DNA of 34,149 nt from CALJIC01 sp039805565 (GCA_039805565.1 JBDLTZ010000146.1:1-34149), one strand, 5' to 3'. Shown: positions 16,387-24,824, numbered from the stretch's first letter. A program made the numbers and translations. The notes: generated from the sequence alone by a model not told the origin.

Positions 16387-17252
16387 GCGCTTCCGCACTG
16401 CCCGCAGCCCGCCGCCCCTTCCACTGGGGCCGCGTGCTGCTCTACATCCTGATGGCCGCCTTCGCGGCCTTCTTCCTGCTGCCGGTCTACCTGCTGCTGA
16501 TCACCAGCCTCAAGAGCTTCGACCAGGTCAGCCTCAGCCGCATGTGGGATCTGCCTCAAGGCCTCTCTTTCGAGAGCTTCGGCCGCGCCTGGAACGGCGG
16601 CGAAGGCGTGATCGGCATGAGCGGCAGCTTCTTCAACTCGGTGCGGATGGTGGTCCCGGCCACGATCATCTCCTGCCTGCTCGGGTCGCTCAACGGCTAC
16701 GTGCTCTCAAAGTGGCGCTTCCCCGGCTCGGAGACGCTCTTCACGCTGATCCTGTTCGGCATGTTCATCCCCTACCAGAGCATCCTCGTGCCGCTGGTGG
16801 AGATGCTGCGCGAGATGCGCCTCTACGGCTCGATCCCCGGCCTGGTGCTGGTCCACGTGGTCTACGGCATCCCGATCACCACGCTGATCTTCCGCAACTA
16901 CTACGCCGGGGTGCCCACCGAGCTGCTCGAGGCCGGCAAGATCGACGGCGCGGACTTCTTCGGGCTCTACCGTCACATCATGCTGCCGATCTCGATCCCC
17001 GGCTTTGTGGTGGTGGCGATCTGGCAGTTCACGTCGATCTGGAACGAGTTCCTCTTCGGCCTGATCATCACCAATGACCCGCAGCTCCGCCCGGTCACGG
17101 TGGCGCTCCAGAACCTCTCCGGCAGCCAGTTCACCCAGTGGAATGTGCAGATGGCCGGCGCGCTCCTGGTGGCCATGCCCACCCTGCTGGTCTACATCTT
17201 CCTCGGCAAGTACTTCCTCCGCGGCCTGCTCGCCGGCTCGCTCAAGGGATAG
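16383..17252 (+). CDS. ABC sugar permease, MalG/UgpE type
   Basis: A 289-residue second permease subunit with about six membrane helices and the EAA loop EAGKIDGADFFGLYRHIMLP. It forms a heterodimer with the preceding permease and delivers sugar from the lipoprotein. It starts at GTG overlapping the upstream stop by 4 bp, with AGAGGTGGAG just upstream, so translation is coupled. No ATP-binding subunit follows; the operon ends at a hairpin. As in many CUT1 systems, a shared MsmX/MalK-like ATPase is probably encoded elsewhere. Confidence 0.94.
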   Translation: MSASALPAARRPFHWGRVLLYILMAAFAAFFLLPVYLLLITSLKSFDQVSLSRMWDLPQGLSFESFGRAWNGGEGVIGMSGSFFNSVRMVVPATIISCLLGSLNGYVLSKWRFPGSETLFTLILFGMFIPYQSILVPLVEMLREMRLYGSIPGLVLVHVVYGIPITTLIFRNYYAGVPTELLEAGKIDGADFFGLYRHIMLPISIPGFVVVAIWQFTSIWNEFLFGLIITNDPQLRPVTVALQNLSGSQFTQWNVQMAGALLVAMPTLLVYIFLGKYFLRGLLAGSLKG

Positions 17253-17277
17253 AACACAGGTGTGCCACGGAGCACAC

Positions 17278-17317
17278 AGAGGGCACAGAGGGTGGGACGA
17301 TCGCCTCTGTGCCCTCT
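17278..17317. terminator. Hairpin between convergent operon ends
   Basis: A perfect 14-bp stem (17278-17291 with 17304-17317, core GAGGGCACAGAGG) has a 12-nt loop and lies 25 bp after the permease stop. It could end transcription from both sides. The GCACAGAGG core resembles the stem at 2786-2852. No U-tract is present, so termination would not be canonical. Confidence 0.5.
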
Positions 17318-17432
17318 ACAACAGAGTGCACATGCGAAGCATGATCACATCTGTTGGTTGTGTATCGCGTCCTGATGCCGCGTTCAGCCCTCAGCGTTCT
17401 GCTCTGGGCAAAGTATCCGGCCGGCGCCTGAC

Positions 17433-18998
17433 TCAGCGCCGCTCCCCCAGCACGTACACCGTATGCTCCCCGGCACGTATCCCCCGCCCGCGCGCCTCAA
17501 GATACGCGCGCACCGCGGGCGACGCCAGCCGATCCCCCTCGGCCGGCAGCACCACGTAGCGCACCGGGTTCCGCTCCACGTACCGCGCGAAGTTCGCCCC
17601 GTCCCGCATAATGTTGCGCTCGAAGGCCGCGTCGGCCTCGAACCACGTCGCCTGCTGCCGCGTGTACAGCACCGCCGGCCAGTACTGCTCGGTCAGCACG
17701 TAGCCGCGCGGCTGCCCCCGCAACACGGCCCACACTGGCTCGTAGCTGCGCAGCCTCATCCCCTCCAGCGCGTAGTAACCGATCGCCACCGCGTTGATCA
17801 GCGTGAACAGCACCACCAGATAGAAGCCAACCCGCCGCCGCCACGCCGCGGGGAGCCGCGGAAATCCCGCCGCGAAGAGCACCGCCAGCGGCGGCAGCGC
17901 CGGGATGACCACCCGCGGGCTGTTGCCGGCCCCGGGCGTGGCCGCGTAGACCAGCAGCACCAGCACGCCCAGCCCGAGCCACGCGCACAGCAGTATCACC
18001 GGGCCGCGCGCGCCATCCGCCCACAGAGCAGCTATCCCGCGCCAGACGCACCAGCCGATCGCCGCCAGCGTGATCAGCGCGCCGTACCACGGGATGTACA
18101 GCAGCAGCTCCAACATCTGCGGCGCGATGATGCCGAACAGCCCCGCCGAGAGCCCGCCCGTCGGCCCGCCCGCCCCGCCGCCCAGGTGGTGCGTCCAGAC
18201 CCACGGGCTCGCCAGTAGCGCCGGCCCGATCAGCGCCAGCGCATGGTGGCGCCGGCCGCCCATCACCACAGAGTGCGTGGAAGAGCTGCCCCTCGTGACG
18301 ACAAGCAGCGCGTAGGCAGCCGTGATGCCGACCGTCCCAAAGTACAGCAGCAGGATGTCCATCTTGCAGAGCGCCGCCAGGGCGCCAAGCAGCACCGTCG
18401 CCAGGGTCCGCCCACGCAGGTAGACCAGCAGCGCGGCCGTGAGCGCCAGCGCCGAAAGCGCCTCGGTGTACGAGACCACAGCGAACTCGCGGTACAGCGG
18501 GAAGCACGCCAGGAGCGCCGCCGCCAGCAGCCCGCCCCGCCGCCCCAGCAGGTCCCGCCCCAGTACGTACGTCAGCAGCACCGCCCCGCCGCCCGCCACA
18601 GGCACCACCAGCTCCAGCAGCGTGTACGAGCCGCTCAGCCGCCACACTAGCGCGAACAGCAGCGGTGCCACCGGCCCCCACCATGGGTGCAGGTCGCCTG
18701 GCTCACTGCGGTAGAGCCCACGCGGCGCCAGCGACTCCGGCTCCGGAGGAAACCCCTTGATACGCTCGTAGGTGTCCGGCTCGCCCAGCAGAAACGCGGG
18801 GTTCTCGGCCGTCAGTACGCCCCAGTGCAGGTTGCGCGGCGCGTCACCGTACTGCGGCCCGGTGATCAGCTGCGTCAGCGCGAACTGGCCTGCCAGCAGC
18901 GCCAGCAGGAAGATGTGCGAGCGCACGACCCGGGAGAGCGGCGGCCACCACGCCCGCTGGCCTGCCCGAAGAGATGAATGTGACGAGGTGTGTGACAC
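17433..18998 (-). CDS. GT39-like polytopic glycosyltransferase
   Basis: A 521-residue membrane protein with about ten hydrophobic segments, resembling the dolichyl-phosphate-mannose/ArnT-like (GT39, PF13231-type) family. The first helix (HIFLLALLAGQFALTQLI) leads into a loop with GPQYGDAPRNLHW, whose Asp sits where the family's catalytic acid is found. HPWWGPVAPLLFALVWRLSG and CFPLYREFAVVSYTEALS follow. The C-terminal ~110 residues are soluble (QPRGYVLTEQYWPAVLYT). It would move a sugar from a polyprenyl-phosphate donor to a lipid or protein on the outer face. It starts at 18998 and is divergent from the carotenoid gene across 196 bp. The substrate cannot be inferred. Confidence 0.8.
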   Translation of the reverse strand: MSHTSSHSSLRAGQRAWWPPLSRVVRSHIFLLALLAGQFALTQLITGPQYGDAPRNLHWGVLTAENPAFLLGEPDTYERIKGFPPEPESLAPRGLYRSEPGDLHPWWGPVAPLLFALVWRLSGSYTLLELVVPVAGGGAVLLTYVLGRDLLGRRGGLLAAALLACFPLYREFAVVSYTEALSALALTAALLVYLRGRTLATVLLGALAALCKMDILLLYFGTVGITAAYALLVVTRGSSSTHSVVMGGRRHHALALIGPALLASPWVWTHHLGGGAGGPTGGLSAGLFGIIAPQMLELLLYIPWYGALITLAAIGWCVWRGIAALWADGARGPVILLCAWLGLGVLVLLVYAATPGAGNSPRVVIPALPPLAVLFAAGFPRLPAAWRRRVGFYLVVLFTLINAVAIGYYALEGMRLRSYEPVWAVLRGQPRGYVLTEQYWPAVLYTRQQATWFEADAAFERNIMRDGANFARYVERNPVRYVVLPAEGDRLASPAVRAYLEARGRGIRAGEHTVYVLGERR

Positions 18999-19194
18999 TG
19001 GCGCTCTCCCTGATCCACGTGATCCGTCGCGTGCATCATACGCCGGTGCGGCGCACTATGTCCATGCCAATACGAGAGCGACTTGTGTGATACCATAGCG
19101 CCCATCCAGTGCTCAGCCCGCAGCGTGGTCAGCTGCGTCGAGAGCACCTTCGGCGTGCAGCACTCAGCATCTCGCGCTAGACAGGACCACCTCT

Positions 19195-20667
19195 GTGGAG
19201 CAACCAATCGTCGTCGTCGGCGGGGGTCTCGGCGGCCTCTCCGCCGCCATCCACCTCGCCGCCCGCGGCCGCCCCGTCACCGTGCTGGAGCAGAACGAGC
19301 GCGTCGGCGGCAAGCTCAACCTCGTCGAGGCCGACGGCTTCAGCTTCGATACTGGCCCGTCCCTCCTGACAATGCCCTGGGTGCTGCGCGAGCTGCTCGA
19401 GCAGGGCGGTGCGCGCCTGGAGGACGAGCTCCAGATCACACCTCTCGACCCCATCTGCCGCTATAACTGGCTGGATGGCGCGAGCTTTGACGCCTGGCAG
19501 ACCACCCCGCGCCTGATCCAGGAGATCGAACGCCTCGAGCCCGCCGACGTCGCCGGCTTCCTGCGCTTCATGGCCTACGCCGCCCGCATCTATGACGCCG
19601 TGGCCGAGCCATTTCTGATCAGGCCCTTCACCGGCCTGCGTGACATGCTCGGGCCGAAGCTCATGACCGACTCACTGGCGATCGACCCGCTCCGAACCGT
19701 GGACCAGGCGGTGCGCTCGTTCTTCCGCAGCCCGTACCTGCGCCAGGTCTTCAACCGCTACGCCACCTACAACGGCTCCTCGCCATTCCGCGCGCCTGCC
19801 ACCTTCAACCTCATCTCGTACGTCGAGTTCGCCCAGGGCGGCTGGCACGTCTGCGGCGGAATGTATGAGATCGCTCGTGCCCTCGAGCGAGTTGCGCGCC
19901 GCCTCGGGGTCGAGATCCGCACCAGGGCACGCGTCGAGCGCGTCGTCACTCATGGCGGCGCCGCGCGTGCGGTGCGCCTCGAGGGCGGCGAGGAGATCGC
20001 GGCGTCGGCCGTGGTTGCGAATGTGGACCCGCGCTACGTCTATGGCCGGCTCATCCCCGAGGCCCGCGCCGAGGCCCGCCGCCTCGAGCGGCTCGAGCTC
20101 TCCTACAGCGGCTTCGTGCTTATGCTCGGCGTGGACCGCATCTACCCGCAGCTGGCGCACCACAACATCTTCTTCGCCGGCGACTACCGCCGCGAGTTCG
20201 ATGCGATCGTGAGCAAGGGCGTACCCTACGCCGACCCCACGATCTATGTCTGCGCGCCCTCCGTCACCGATACACGCGTCGCGCCCCCGGGCACCACCAA
20301 CATGTTTATCCTGGTGAACGCACCGGCGGTCAACCCGCGCGTGGACTGGCATGGCGAGGCAGCCGCCTATCGCGATCTGGTAGTGCGCAAGCTGGAGCGC
20401 ATGGGGCTGGAGGATATTGGGCGGCATATCATCGTCGAGCGCGTGATGACACCGGCCGATATCGAGGAGCGCTACAGTGCACCGGGCGGGGCAATCTACG
20501 GCCTGGCCTCGAACGGGCCGTTCACCGCATTCCTGCGCCCGCCTCAGCGAGCCCGTAGCATCAAGGGGCTCTACTTCGCCGGAGGTGGAACGCATCCCGG
20601 CGGTGGTATTCCGCTCGTGCTGCTCTCCGGCCGCGCCGCTGCCCAGCACGTCCTCCACGACACGTAG
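19195..20667 (+). CDS. Phytoene desaturase-family carotenoid oxidoreductase
   Basis: A 490-residue FAD enzyme of the CrtI/CrtD/CrtN family that desaturates or oxidises carotenoids in the membrane. The N-terminal Rossmann motif VVVGGGLGGLSAAIHLAARG is followed by NERVGGKLN and FDTGPSLLTMP. The C-terminal FAD-binding motif is GGGTHPGGGIPLVLLSGRAA. The GGGIPLV form is nearer to CrtD/CrtP-type desaturases and oxidases than to CrtI (GAGIPGV), so the exact reaction is left open. It starts at GTG 19195 with AGGA upstream. It stands alone; no phytoene synthase or cyclase is nearby. The downstream neighbour is the structured-RNA region. Confidence 0.85.
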   Translation: MEQPIVVVGGGLGGLSAAIHLAARGRPVTVLEQNERVGGKLNLVEADGFSFDTGPSLLTMPWVLRELLEQGGARLEDELQITPLDPICRYNWLDGASFDAWQTTPRLIQEIERLEPADVAGFLRFMAYAARIYDAVAEPFLIRPFTGLRDMLGPKLMTDSLAIDPLRTVDQAVRSFFRSPYLRQVFNRYATYNGSSPFRAPATFNLISYVEFAQGGWHVCGGMYEIARALERVARRLGVEIRTRARVERVVTHGGAARAVRLEGGEEIAASAVVANVDPRYVYGRLIPEARAEARRLERLELSYSGFVLMLGVDRIYPQLAHHNIFFAGDYRREFDAIVSKGVPYADPTIYVCAPSVTDTRVAPPGTTNMFILVNAPAVNPRVDWHGEAAAYRDLVVRKLERMGLEDIGRHIIVERVMTPADIEERYSAPGGAIYGLASNGPFTAFLRPPQRARSIKGLYFAGGGTHPGGGIPLVLLSGRAAAQHVLHDT

Positions 20668-20793
20668 CGCAAAACATTGCCAGCTACGACATGCTCTCGT
20701 AGGGCTGCGCGCCGGGCTGCATCTCCCCGATAGGGAAGAAACCGAGGTGCGTCAGGAAACGGGATGTGATATCGTTAAGGCGCGATTAAAGTA

Positions 20794-20822
20794 TTGACTC
20801 ACCACACACACGGTGCTATGAT
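20794..20822 (+). promoter_or_regulatory. Strong promoter of the structured RNA
   Basis: TTGACT (20794-20799), a 17-bp spacer and TATGAT (20817-20822) each differ from consensus by one base. A start at about 20829 falls 3 nt before the 5' strand of the terminal helix. No credible protein gene follows on this strand. Confidence 0.75.
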
Positions 20823-20828
20823 CTTCCC

Positions 20829-21215
20829 GAAGCCTCAGTCAACCACCACAACGAACCTGCACCTACACAGTTGAGCAACGGCCCTAGAGTAGGCGAGCGG
20901 CGTGCCCCATCCAGTGTTCGTTCTGGGGGCGTCCGGGAGTCGGGGGAAATGGCATAGTATGTTACGTGCGCCAGGGATCCCGACAAGCAAGCGCCAGGCG
21001 GCTGATGAAGCGCCGGATGCTGTGCAAGCCGAACCAGGGTTCTCAGCGGCAAAGCCCGAGCTGTGGGCGTCAACAGATGGCCAAGCCACAGCAGGTGCAA
21101 TGCCTGAGCGTAAAAGCTAGCGCAGCCGTGAGGTTGAGGAGCGGAGCGACGCGAAGGAGACCGTAGAGTAGCTTAACTGAGGTGTGGCTTTCCCGAGTGG
21201 TGGTTGCTGAGGCGA
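20829..21215 (+). ncRNA. Candidate structured non-coding RNA, family not recognised
   Basis: About 385 nt with no convincing coding frame lie directly after a near-consensus promoter. The ends pair: GCCTCAG (20832-20838) with CTGAGGC (21207-21213), then CAACCACCAC (20840-20849) with GTGGTGGTTG (21197-21206). That is 17 bp with one bulged U at 20839. Directly stacked inside is AACGAAC (20850-20856) with GTTCGTT (20916-20922). Further in are GTCGGG (20939-20944) with CCCGAC (20979-20984), AAGCCACA (21083-21090) with TGTGGCTT (21183-21190), and nested within that AAGCTA (21114-21119) with TAGCTT (21169-21174). These helices are compatible with one fold. I see none of the RNase P (GGAAAGUCC), tmRNA, SRP or group II domain V signatures. 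A relative of large bacterial ncRNAs such as HEARO/omega-type RNAs is possible but unproven. Bases 20668-20793 hold nothing I can identify. Confidence 0.65.
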
Positions 21216-21241
21216 CACTGTGCCCGGCGCAGGCACTCGCG

Positions 21242-21991
21242 CTACGCCATCCTCCAGCCGCCATCCACCGCCAGCGTCTGCCCCGTGATGTAGGATGCCA
21301 GCGGCGAGGCCAGAAACACCGCCGCCGCCGCGATCTCCTCCGGCCGCCCCACGCGCCGCAGTGCGATCACCCGCTCGCCCCACGCCCGCTGCTCAGCCGG
21401 CAGCGCGTCCAACATCTCCGTGGCCACCAGGCCGGGGGCCACCGCGTTCACCGTGATATCCCAAGCCGCCGCCTCGCGCGCAAGTGCCCGCGTCATCCCC
21501 AGCACACCGCCTGCCGCCGCCGAGTAGTCCGACATGCCCGGCCCGCCGGCCACACCGTGCAGCGCCGCCACATTGACGATCCGGCCATATCGCCGCCGCA
21601 TCATGGGTCGCAGGACGCTGCGGCAGACGTTGTACACGCCATCCAGGTTCACCGCCAGGACATCGCGCCACTGCTCTATACTGATGCACGCCACGGGCGT
21701 GAAGGCGGCCACACCGGCGCAGTTCACGAGCACGTCAAGCCGCCCAAGCTGCTCGTGCGTTCCGGCCACAAGCGCCTCGACTGACTCGCGCGAGCGCACG
21801 TCGACCTGTCCCGCCGCCGCCGTACCCGACAACCCCTCGCACAGGGCCACCGTCTCGGCGGCGGCGTGAGCGCGAGATACGTAGCCGGCAACAACGTGTG
21901 CGCCGCCGGCCACCAGCATCCGCACCACCTCACGCCCGATCCCGCGCGAGCCACCAGTGACGATCGCCACCTGTCCGGTAAAGTCCAACAT
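21242..21991 (-). CDS. FabG-like short-chain dehydrogenase lacking catalytic Ser and Lys
   Basis: A 249-residue SDR at the fabG position of a fatty-acid operon. FabG reduces 3-oxoacyl-ACP with NADPH. The cofactor motif VTGGSRGIGR (11-20), the NCAG motif (90-93) and the structural Asn115 (VNLDGVY) are present, as is the TGQTLAVDGGW end. However, the catalytic tetrad is broken. The usual NxSS reads NVAA (140-143), placing Ala143 where the catalytic Ser should be, and the usual YxxxK reads YSAAA (156-160), placing Ala160 where the Lys should be. Only Tyr156 and Asn115 remain. It may bind NADP(H) without normal catalysis, or be a partner or regulatory subunit. It lies 8 bp after fabD on the same strand. 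Confidence in fold is high, in enzyme activity low. Confidence 0.85.
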   Translation of the reverse strand: MLDFTGQVAIVTGGSRGIGREVVRMLVAGGAHVVAGYVSRAHAAAETVALCEGLSGTAAAGQVDVRSRESVEALVAGTHEQLGRLDVLVNCAGVAAFTPVACISIEQWRDVLAVNLDGVYNVCRSVLRPMMRRRYGRIVNVAALHGVAGGPGMSDYSAAAGGVLGMTRALAREAAAWDITVNAVAPGLVATEMLDALPAEQRAWGERVIALRRVGRPEEIAAAAVFLASPLASYITGQTLAVDGGWRMA

Positions 21992-21999
21992 CCCACGCC

Positions 22000-22944
22000 T
22001 CAGGCCAAACGCCCTTGGTACGCCAGGGCGGTCGGCACGTCGCTCACATTCACGACCCGCACGTCCGGGGCAATACGTCGCACAAGCCCGGTAAGAACCG
22101 CGCCCGGCCCGATCTCAACGAACGTCTTCACCCCCGCCGCTGCCATGCGCCGCACCGAGGCCGTCCAACGCACTGGCGCCGTCACCTGCGCCTCCAGTTC
22201 GCTACGCAGCCCGGCGGCCCCGCGGAGCGGCTCGGCCGTCACGTTCGCCAGCACCGGCACACGCGCGTCCCGAACCGCTGCATCATCGAGGGATGCCCGC
22301 AAGCCGTCGGCGGCCTCCCGCATCAGCGGAGAGTGAAACGCAGCGCTTACCTTCAGTGGAATGATCCGCTTCGCACCGGCCGCCTTCGCCAGTGTCCCCG
22401 CCCGCTCCACAGCACCCGCTGAGCCACTGATCACCAGTTGTCCCGGCGAGTTGTAGTTAGCGATCACAGCGATGTCGCCGCCCTGCGAGGCCTCGCGGCA
22501 GGCGACCTCGAGCGGCTCCTCGTCCAGCCCGATCACCGCCGCCATCGCCCCCTCGCGCGCCTGTGCCATCAGCTCGCCGCGCTGCCGCACCAGCCGCACC
22601 GCCGTGGCGAAATCGAGCGCGCCAGCAGCCGCCAGTGCAGTGTACTCACCCAGACTATGTCCAGCCACGAAGCTCGCGTGCGCCGCGACGAACGGCGCGA
22701 CGTCCGTCGACTCGGCTAGGGCTGCGAGCGCCGCCACAGAGACCGTAAGCAGCGCCGGCTGCGCGTTCTCTGTCGCCGTGAGCGCCTCCTCCGGCCCCTC
22801 AAAGCACAGCTGCGCCACACTGAACCCGAGGGCCGCCTCGGCCTGCTCAAAGATCACCCGCGCGGCCGGCGAGGCATCGTACAGGTCGCGTCCCATCCCA
22901 ACCACCTGCGAGCCCTGCCCTGGGAACACGAACGCTGTCGTCAC
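22000..22944 (-). CDS. fabD: Malonyl-CoA:ACP transacylase
   Basis: About 314 residues. It moves malonyl from CoA to acyl carrier protein, supplying the extender unit for fatty-acid synthesis. FPGQGSQ is at the N-terminus. The nucleophile elbow is GHSLGE with Ser97, the partner is His204 (AAFHSPLM), and an Arg follows VRLVRQRGELM. The start is placed at GTG 22944 because it overlaps the fabH stop as GTGA and homology begins at TTAFVFPGQG; an upstream GTG would add 11 unrelated residues. Translation is probably coupled to fabH. Confidence 0.95.
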   Translation of the reverse strand: MTTAFVFPGQGSQVVGMGRDLYDASPAARVIFEQAEAALGFSVAQLCFEGPEEALTATENAQPALLTVSVAALAALAESTDVAPFVAAHASFVAGHSLGEYTALAAAGALDFATAVRLVRQRGELMAQAREGAMAAVIGLDEEPLEVACREASQGGDIAVIANYNSPGQLVISGSAGAVERAGTLAKAAGAKRIIPLKVSAAFHSPLMREAADGLRASLDDAAVRDARVPVLANVTAEPLRGAAGLRSELEAQVTAPVRWTASVRRMAAAGVKTFVEIGPGAVLTGLVRRIAPDVRVVNVSDVPTALAYQGRLA

Positions 22945-23933
22945 GGCCGCCCCCACCGCACAACTGCCGAGGCCCACGTCAGCCCGCCGCCGAACGCGGT
23001 GAGCAGCACGTAGTCGCCGTCCTTCAGGCGACCCTGGTCCGCGGCCTCCACCAGCGCGATCGGTACGCTCGCGGCCGACGTGTTCCCGTAGCGGTCCAGG
23101 TTCACGAAGACTCGCTCCATCGATACGTTGAGTCGCTTGGCTACTGCCTCAACGATGCGGAGATTGGCCTGGTGTGGTACCACGAGCGCTACCTGGTCCA
23201 GCGCGACGCCCGCCTCCTGAAGCGCGCGCGTCGACGAGTCGGCCATCTCGCGCACAGCCTGCTTGAAGATCTCGCGGCCGTTCATGTAGACGTACTGCCG
23301 GCCCTCCTCGAGTAGCTCGGCGCTCGCTGGGAGGCACGTGCCGCCCGCGTCCACCGCCATCAGCTTCTCGTGTTCCCCCGCAGCTCCGAGCACGGAGGAG
23401 AGCTGGCCGTAGGGCGCGTCGGTGCCCTGAAGCACCACTGCGCCGGCCCCGTCACCGAACAGCACGCAGGTGTTTCGGTCATTCCAGTTGATGTAGTGCG
23501 TGAAGACGTCCGCCGCAATGAACAGCACATTGCGCGCCGATCCGCTCCGAACCATACTGGTAGCCACGTTGAGGCCATACACGAACCCGCTGCAGGCCGC
23601 CGCCACATCGAAGGCCGGGATGGCCCGCAGCCCAAGGTTGGCCTGGACGGTGCAAGCGGTTGCGGGGAAGGGGCGGTCCGGCGTGCAGGTTGCGAGGACG
23701 ACGAGGTCGATCGCGGCCGGGTCGATACCCGAGCGCTCGATAGCGCGGCGCGCAGCGGCAGTGGCGAGGGTGGAGGTGCTCTCGCCGGGCCCGATAACGC
23801 GACGCTCGCGGATGCCGGTGCGCGTCTGGATCCACTCGTCCGACGTCTCTACCATCCGCTCGAGGTCTGCGTTCGAGAGCACCCGGTCTGGGACTGCCAT
23901 CCCCCAACCGGTGATTGCAGCATACTGTGCCAT
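22941..23933 (-). CDS. fabH: 3-oxoacyl-ACP synthase III
   Basis: A 330-residue KAS III that condenses an acyl-CoA primer with malonyl-ACP and so starts each fatty-acid chain. The catalytic triad is visible: Cys114 (AAACSGFVYG), His254 (VPHQANLRI) and Asn284 (RYGNTSAAS). ETSDEWIQTRTGIRERR near residue 30 is the family hallmark. It precedes fabD with a 4-bp overlap and lies 83 bp after rpmF, with a terminator hairpin in between. Expression therefore depends on readthrough or on a weak local promoter that I cannot see. Confidence 0.96.
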   Translation of the reverse strand: MAQYAAITGWGMAVPDRVLSNADLERMVETSDEWIQTRTGIRERRVIGPGESTSTLATAAARRAIERSGIDPAAIDLVVLATCTPDRPFPATACTVQANLGLRAIPAFDVAAACSGFVYGLNVATSMVRSGSARNVLFIAADVFTHYINWNDRNTCVLFGDGAGAVVLQGTDAPYGQLSSVLGAAGEHEKLMAVDAGGTCLPASAELLEEGRQYVYMNGREIFKQAVREMADSSTRALQEAGVALDQVALVVPHQANLRIVEAVAKRLNVSMERVFVNLDRYGNTSAASVPIALVEAADQGRLKDGDYVLLTAFGGGLTWASAVVRWGRP

Positions 23934-23950
23934 AGCATGTGTCGCCTATA

Positions 23951-23994
23951 CAAAGAAAGGGTTACTGACGCGCGCTGGCGCATCAATAACCCTT
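23951..23994 (-). terminator. Intrinsic terminator between rpmF and fabH
   Basis: On the minus-strand RNA, 23994-23978 pairs with 23973-23957 around a 4-nt loop (CAGC). The 17-bp stem includes two G-U pairs. The run that follows is UUUCUUUG. On the plus strand the two wobble sites would be C-A mismatches, so the fold is specific to this direction. It should partly end the DUF177-rpmF message before fabH. Confidence 0.75.
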
Positions 23995-24016
23995 GCAAGG
24001 CCGTGAGCCTCAACGG

Positions 24017-24214
24017 CTACTCCTCGGACGTGGCGGACTTCAGTTCGACCACCTGGCGGCCACGGTAGGTGCCGCAGCTCTTGCACACCCGGTGGGCCCG
24101 GCGCAGCTCACCGCAGTTCGGGCAAGTAACCAGGGTCGGCGCCTCGAGCGCCTGGTTGCGGCGGCGGTTACCGCGGCGGTGGCGTGACACTTTCGTTTTT
24201 GGTACAGCACCCAT
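24017..24214 (-). CDS. rpmF: Ribosomal protein L32
   Basis: A 65-residue large-subunit ribosomal protein. The basic N-terminus (MGAVPKTKVSRHRRGNRRRN) is followed by a zinc ribbon with CPNC and CKSC, so this is the zinc-binding form. Length is normal. An AAGGGGAG stretch precedes ATG. It lies 30 bp after the DUF177 gene, the order seen in many bacteria, and is followed by an intrinsic terminator. Confidence 0.96.
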   Translation of the reverse strand: MGAVPKTKVSRHRRGNRRRNQALEAPTLVTCPNCGELRRAHRVCKSCGTYRGRQVVELKSATSEE

Positions 24215-24244
24215 TGGACTCAGCTCCCCTTGTTGAAGTGATAT

Positions 24245-24790
24245 TTATTCGTTCAGCAGCGACCGCAAGATGGAAAAACGGTCGTCGCCGCCGCCTTCCG
24301 CGCACTCGCACGGTTCGACGTTTCGGTCTTTGCCGCAGATCGGGCAGATACCCTTGCAGTCGTCGCGGCACAGCGGCTGCATCGGCAGCGCCAGCAGCGC
24401 GTACTCACGGATCGCCTCTCCCAGATCGAGCATGTGCGCCTCGTCGATGAAGAACGGGTCTTCCTCGTCGGGCTTGGGCAATGCAATGCCGGTATTTACC
24501 TCGATCTTTGAGTGGAACTCATCCTTAAACTGGATCTCAACCGGTTGCGCTGCCTTGGTCAGACAGCGAATGCACTCCATCTCGGACGTGCCGTGCGCCC
24601 GGACATCAGCAAACACGCCGCTCGGAGTGCGTGTAAAGCGCACCGTTCCCGTCAGTTGCCGCAGCTCGGTGTCATCATCGAGAGGTAAAACATTTTCGTC
24701 AAAGTCATACTTACGACGACCACCAACCTCTTCACGCAGCAGCTGAGCGACATTAAACTTCAGATCTGTGTTTGGTTTGTTTACGTGCAT
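24245..24790 (-). CDS. DUF177 (YceD) family protein
   Basis: About 181 residues. DUF177/YceD proteins almost always sit next to rpmF and have been linked to 23S rRNA accumulation and large-subunit assembly. The hallmarks are CIRCLTKA (paired Cys in the middle) and the C-terminal CRDDCKGICPICGKDRNVEPC, a Cys-rich likely metal site. ATG 24790 is preferred: the promoter at 24825-24853 should start RNA near 24818, leaving a ~28-nt leader. The upstream ATG 24811 would leave only ~7 nt. It is the first gene of the DUF177-rpmF-fab operon. Confidence 0.9.
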   Translation of the reverse strand: MHVNKPNTDLKFNVAQLLREEVGGRRKYDFDENVLPLDDDTELRQLTGTVRFTRTPSGVFADVRAHGTSEMECIRCLTKAAQPVEIQFKDEFHSKIEVNTGIALPKPDEEDPFFIDEAHMLDLGEAIREYALLALPMQPLCRDDCKGICPICGKDRNVEPCECAEGGGDDRFSILRSLLNE

Positions 24791-24824
24791 TATATTTGCG
24801 CCCCCGCGCATTCACAGAAGCGAC

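Noticed and set aside
20816..21100. Minus-strand open frames across the structured-RNA region
   Set aside because: The translations are low-complexity and unlike proteins, and they run against the strong promoter and the fold.
20829..21215. RNase P RNA, tmRNA, SRP RNA or group II intron as identity of the structured RNA
   Set aside because: The conserved cores I would expect (GGAAAGUCC, a tmRNA CCA end, the GGAAG SRP loop, a domain V hairpin) are absent.
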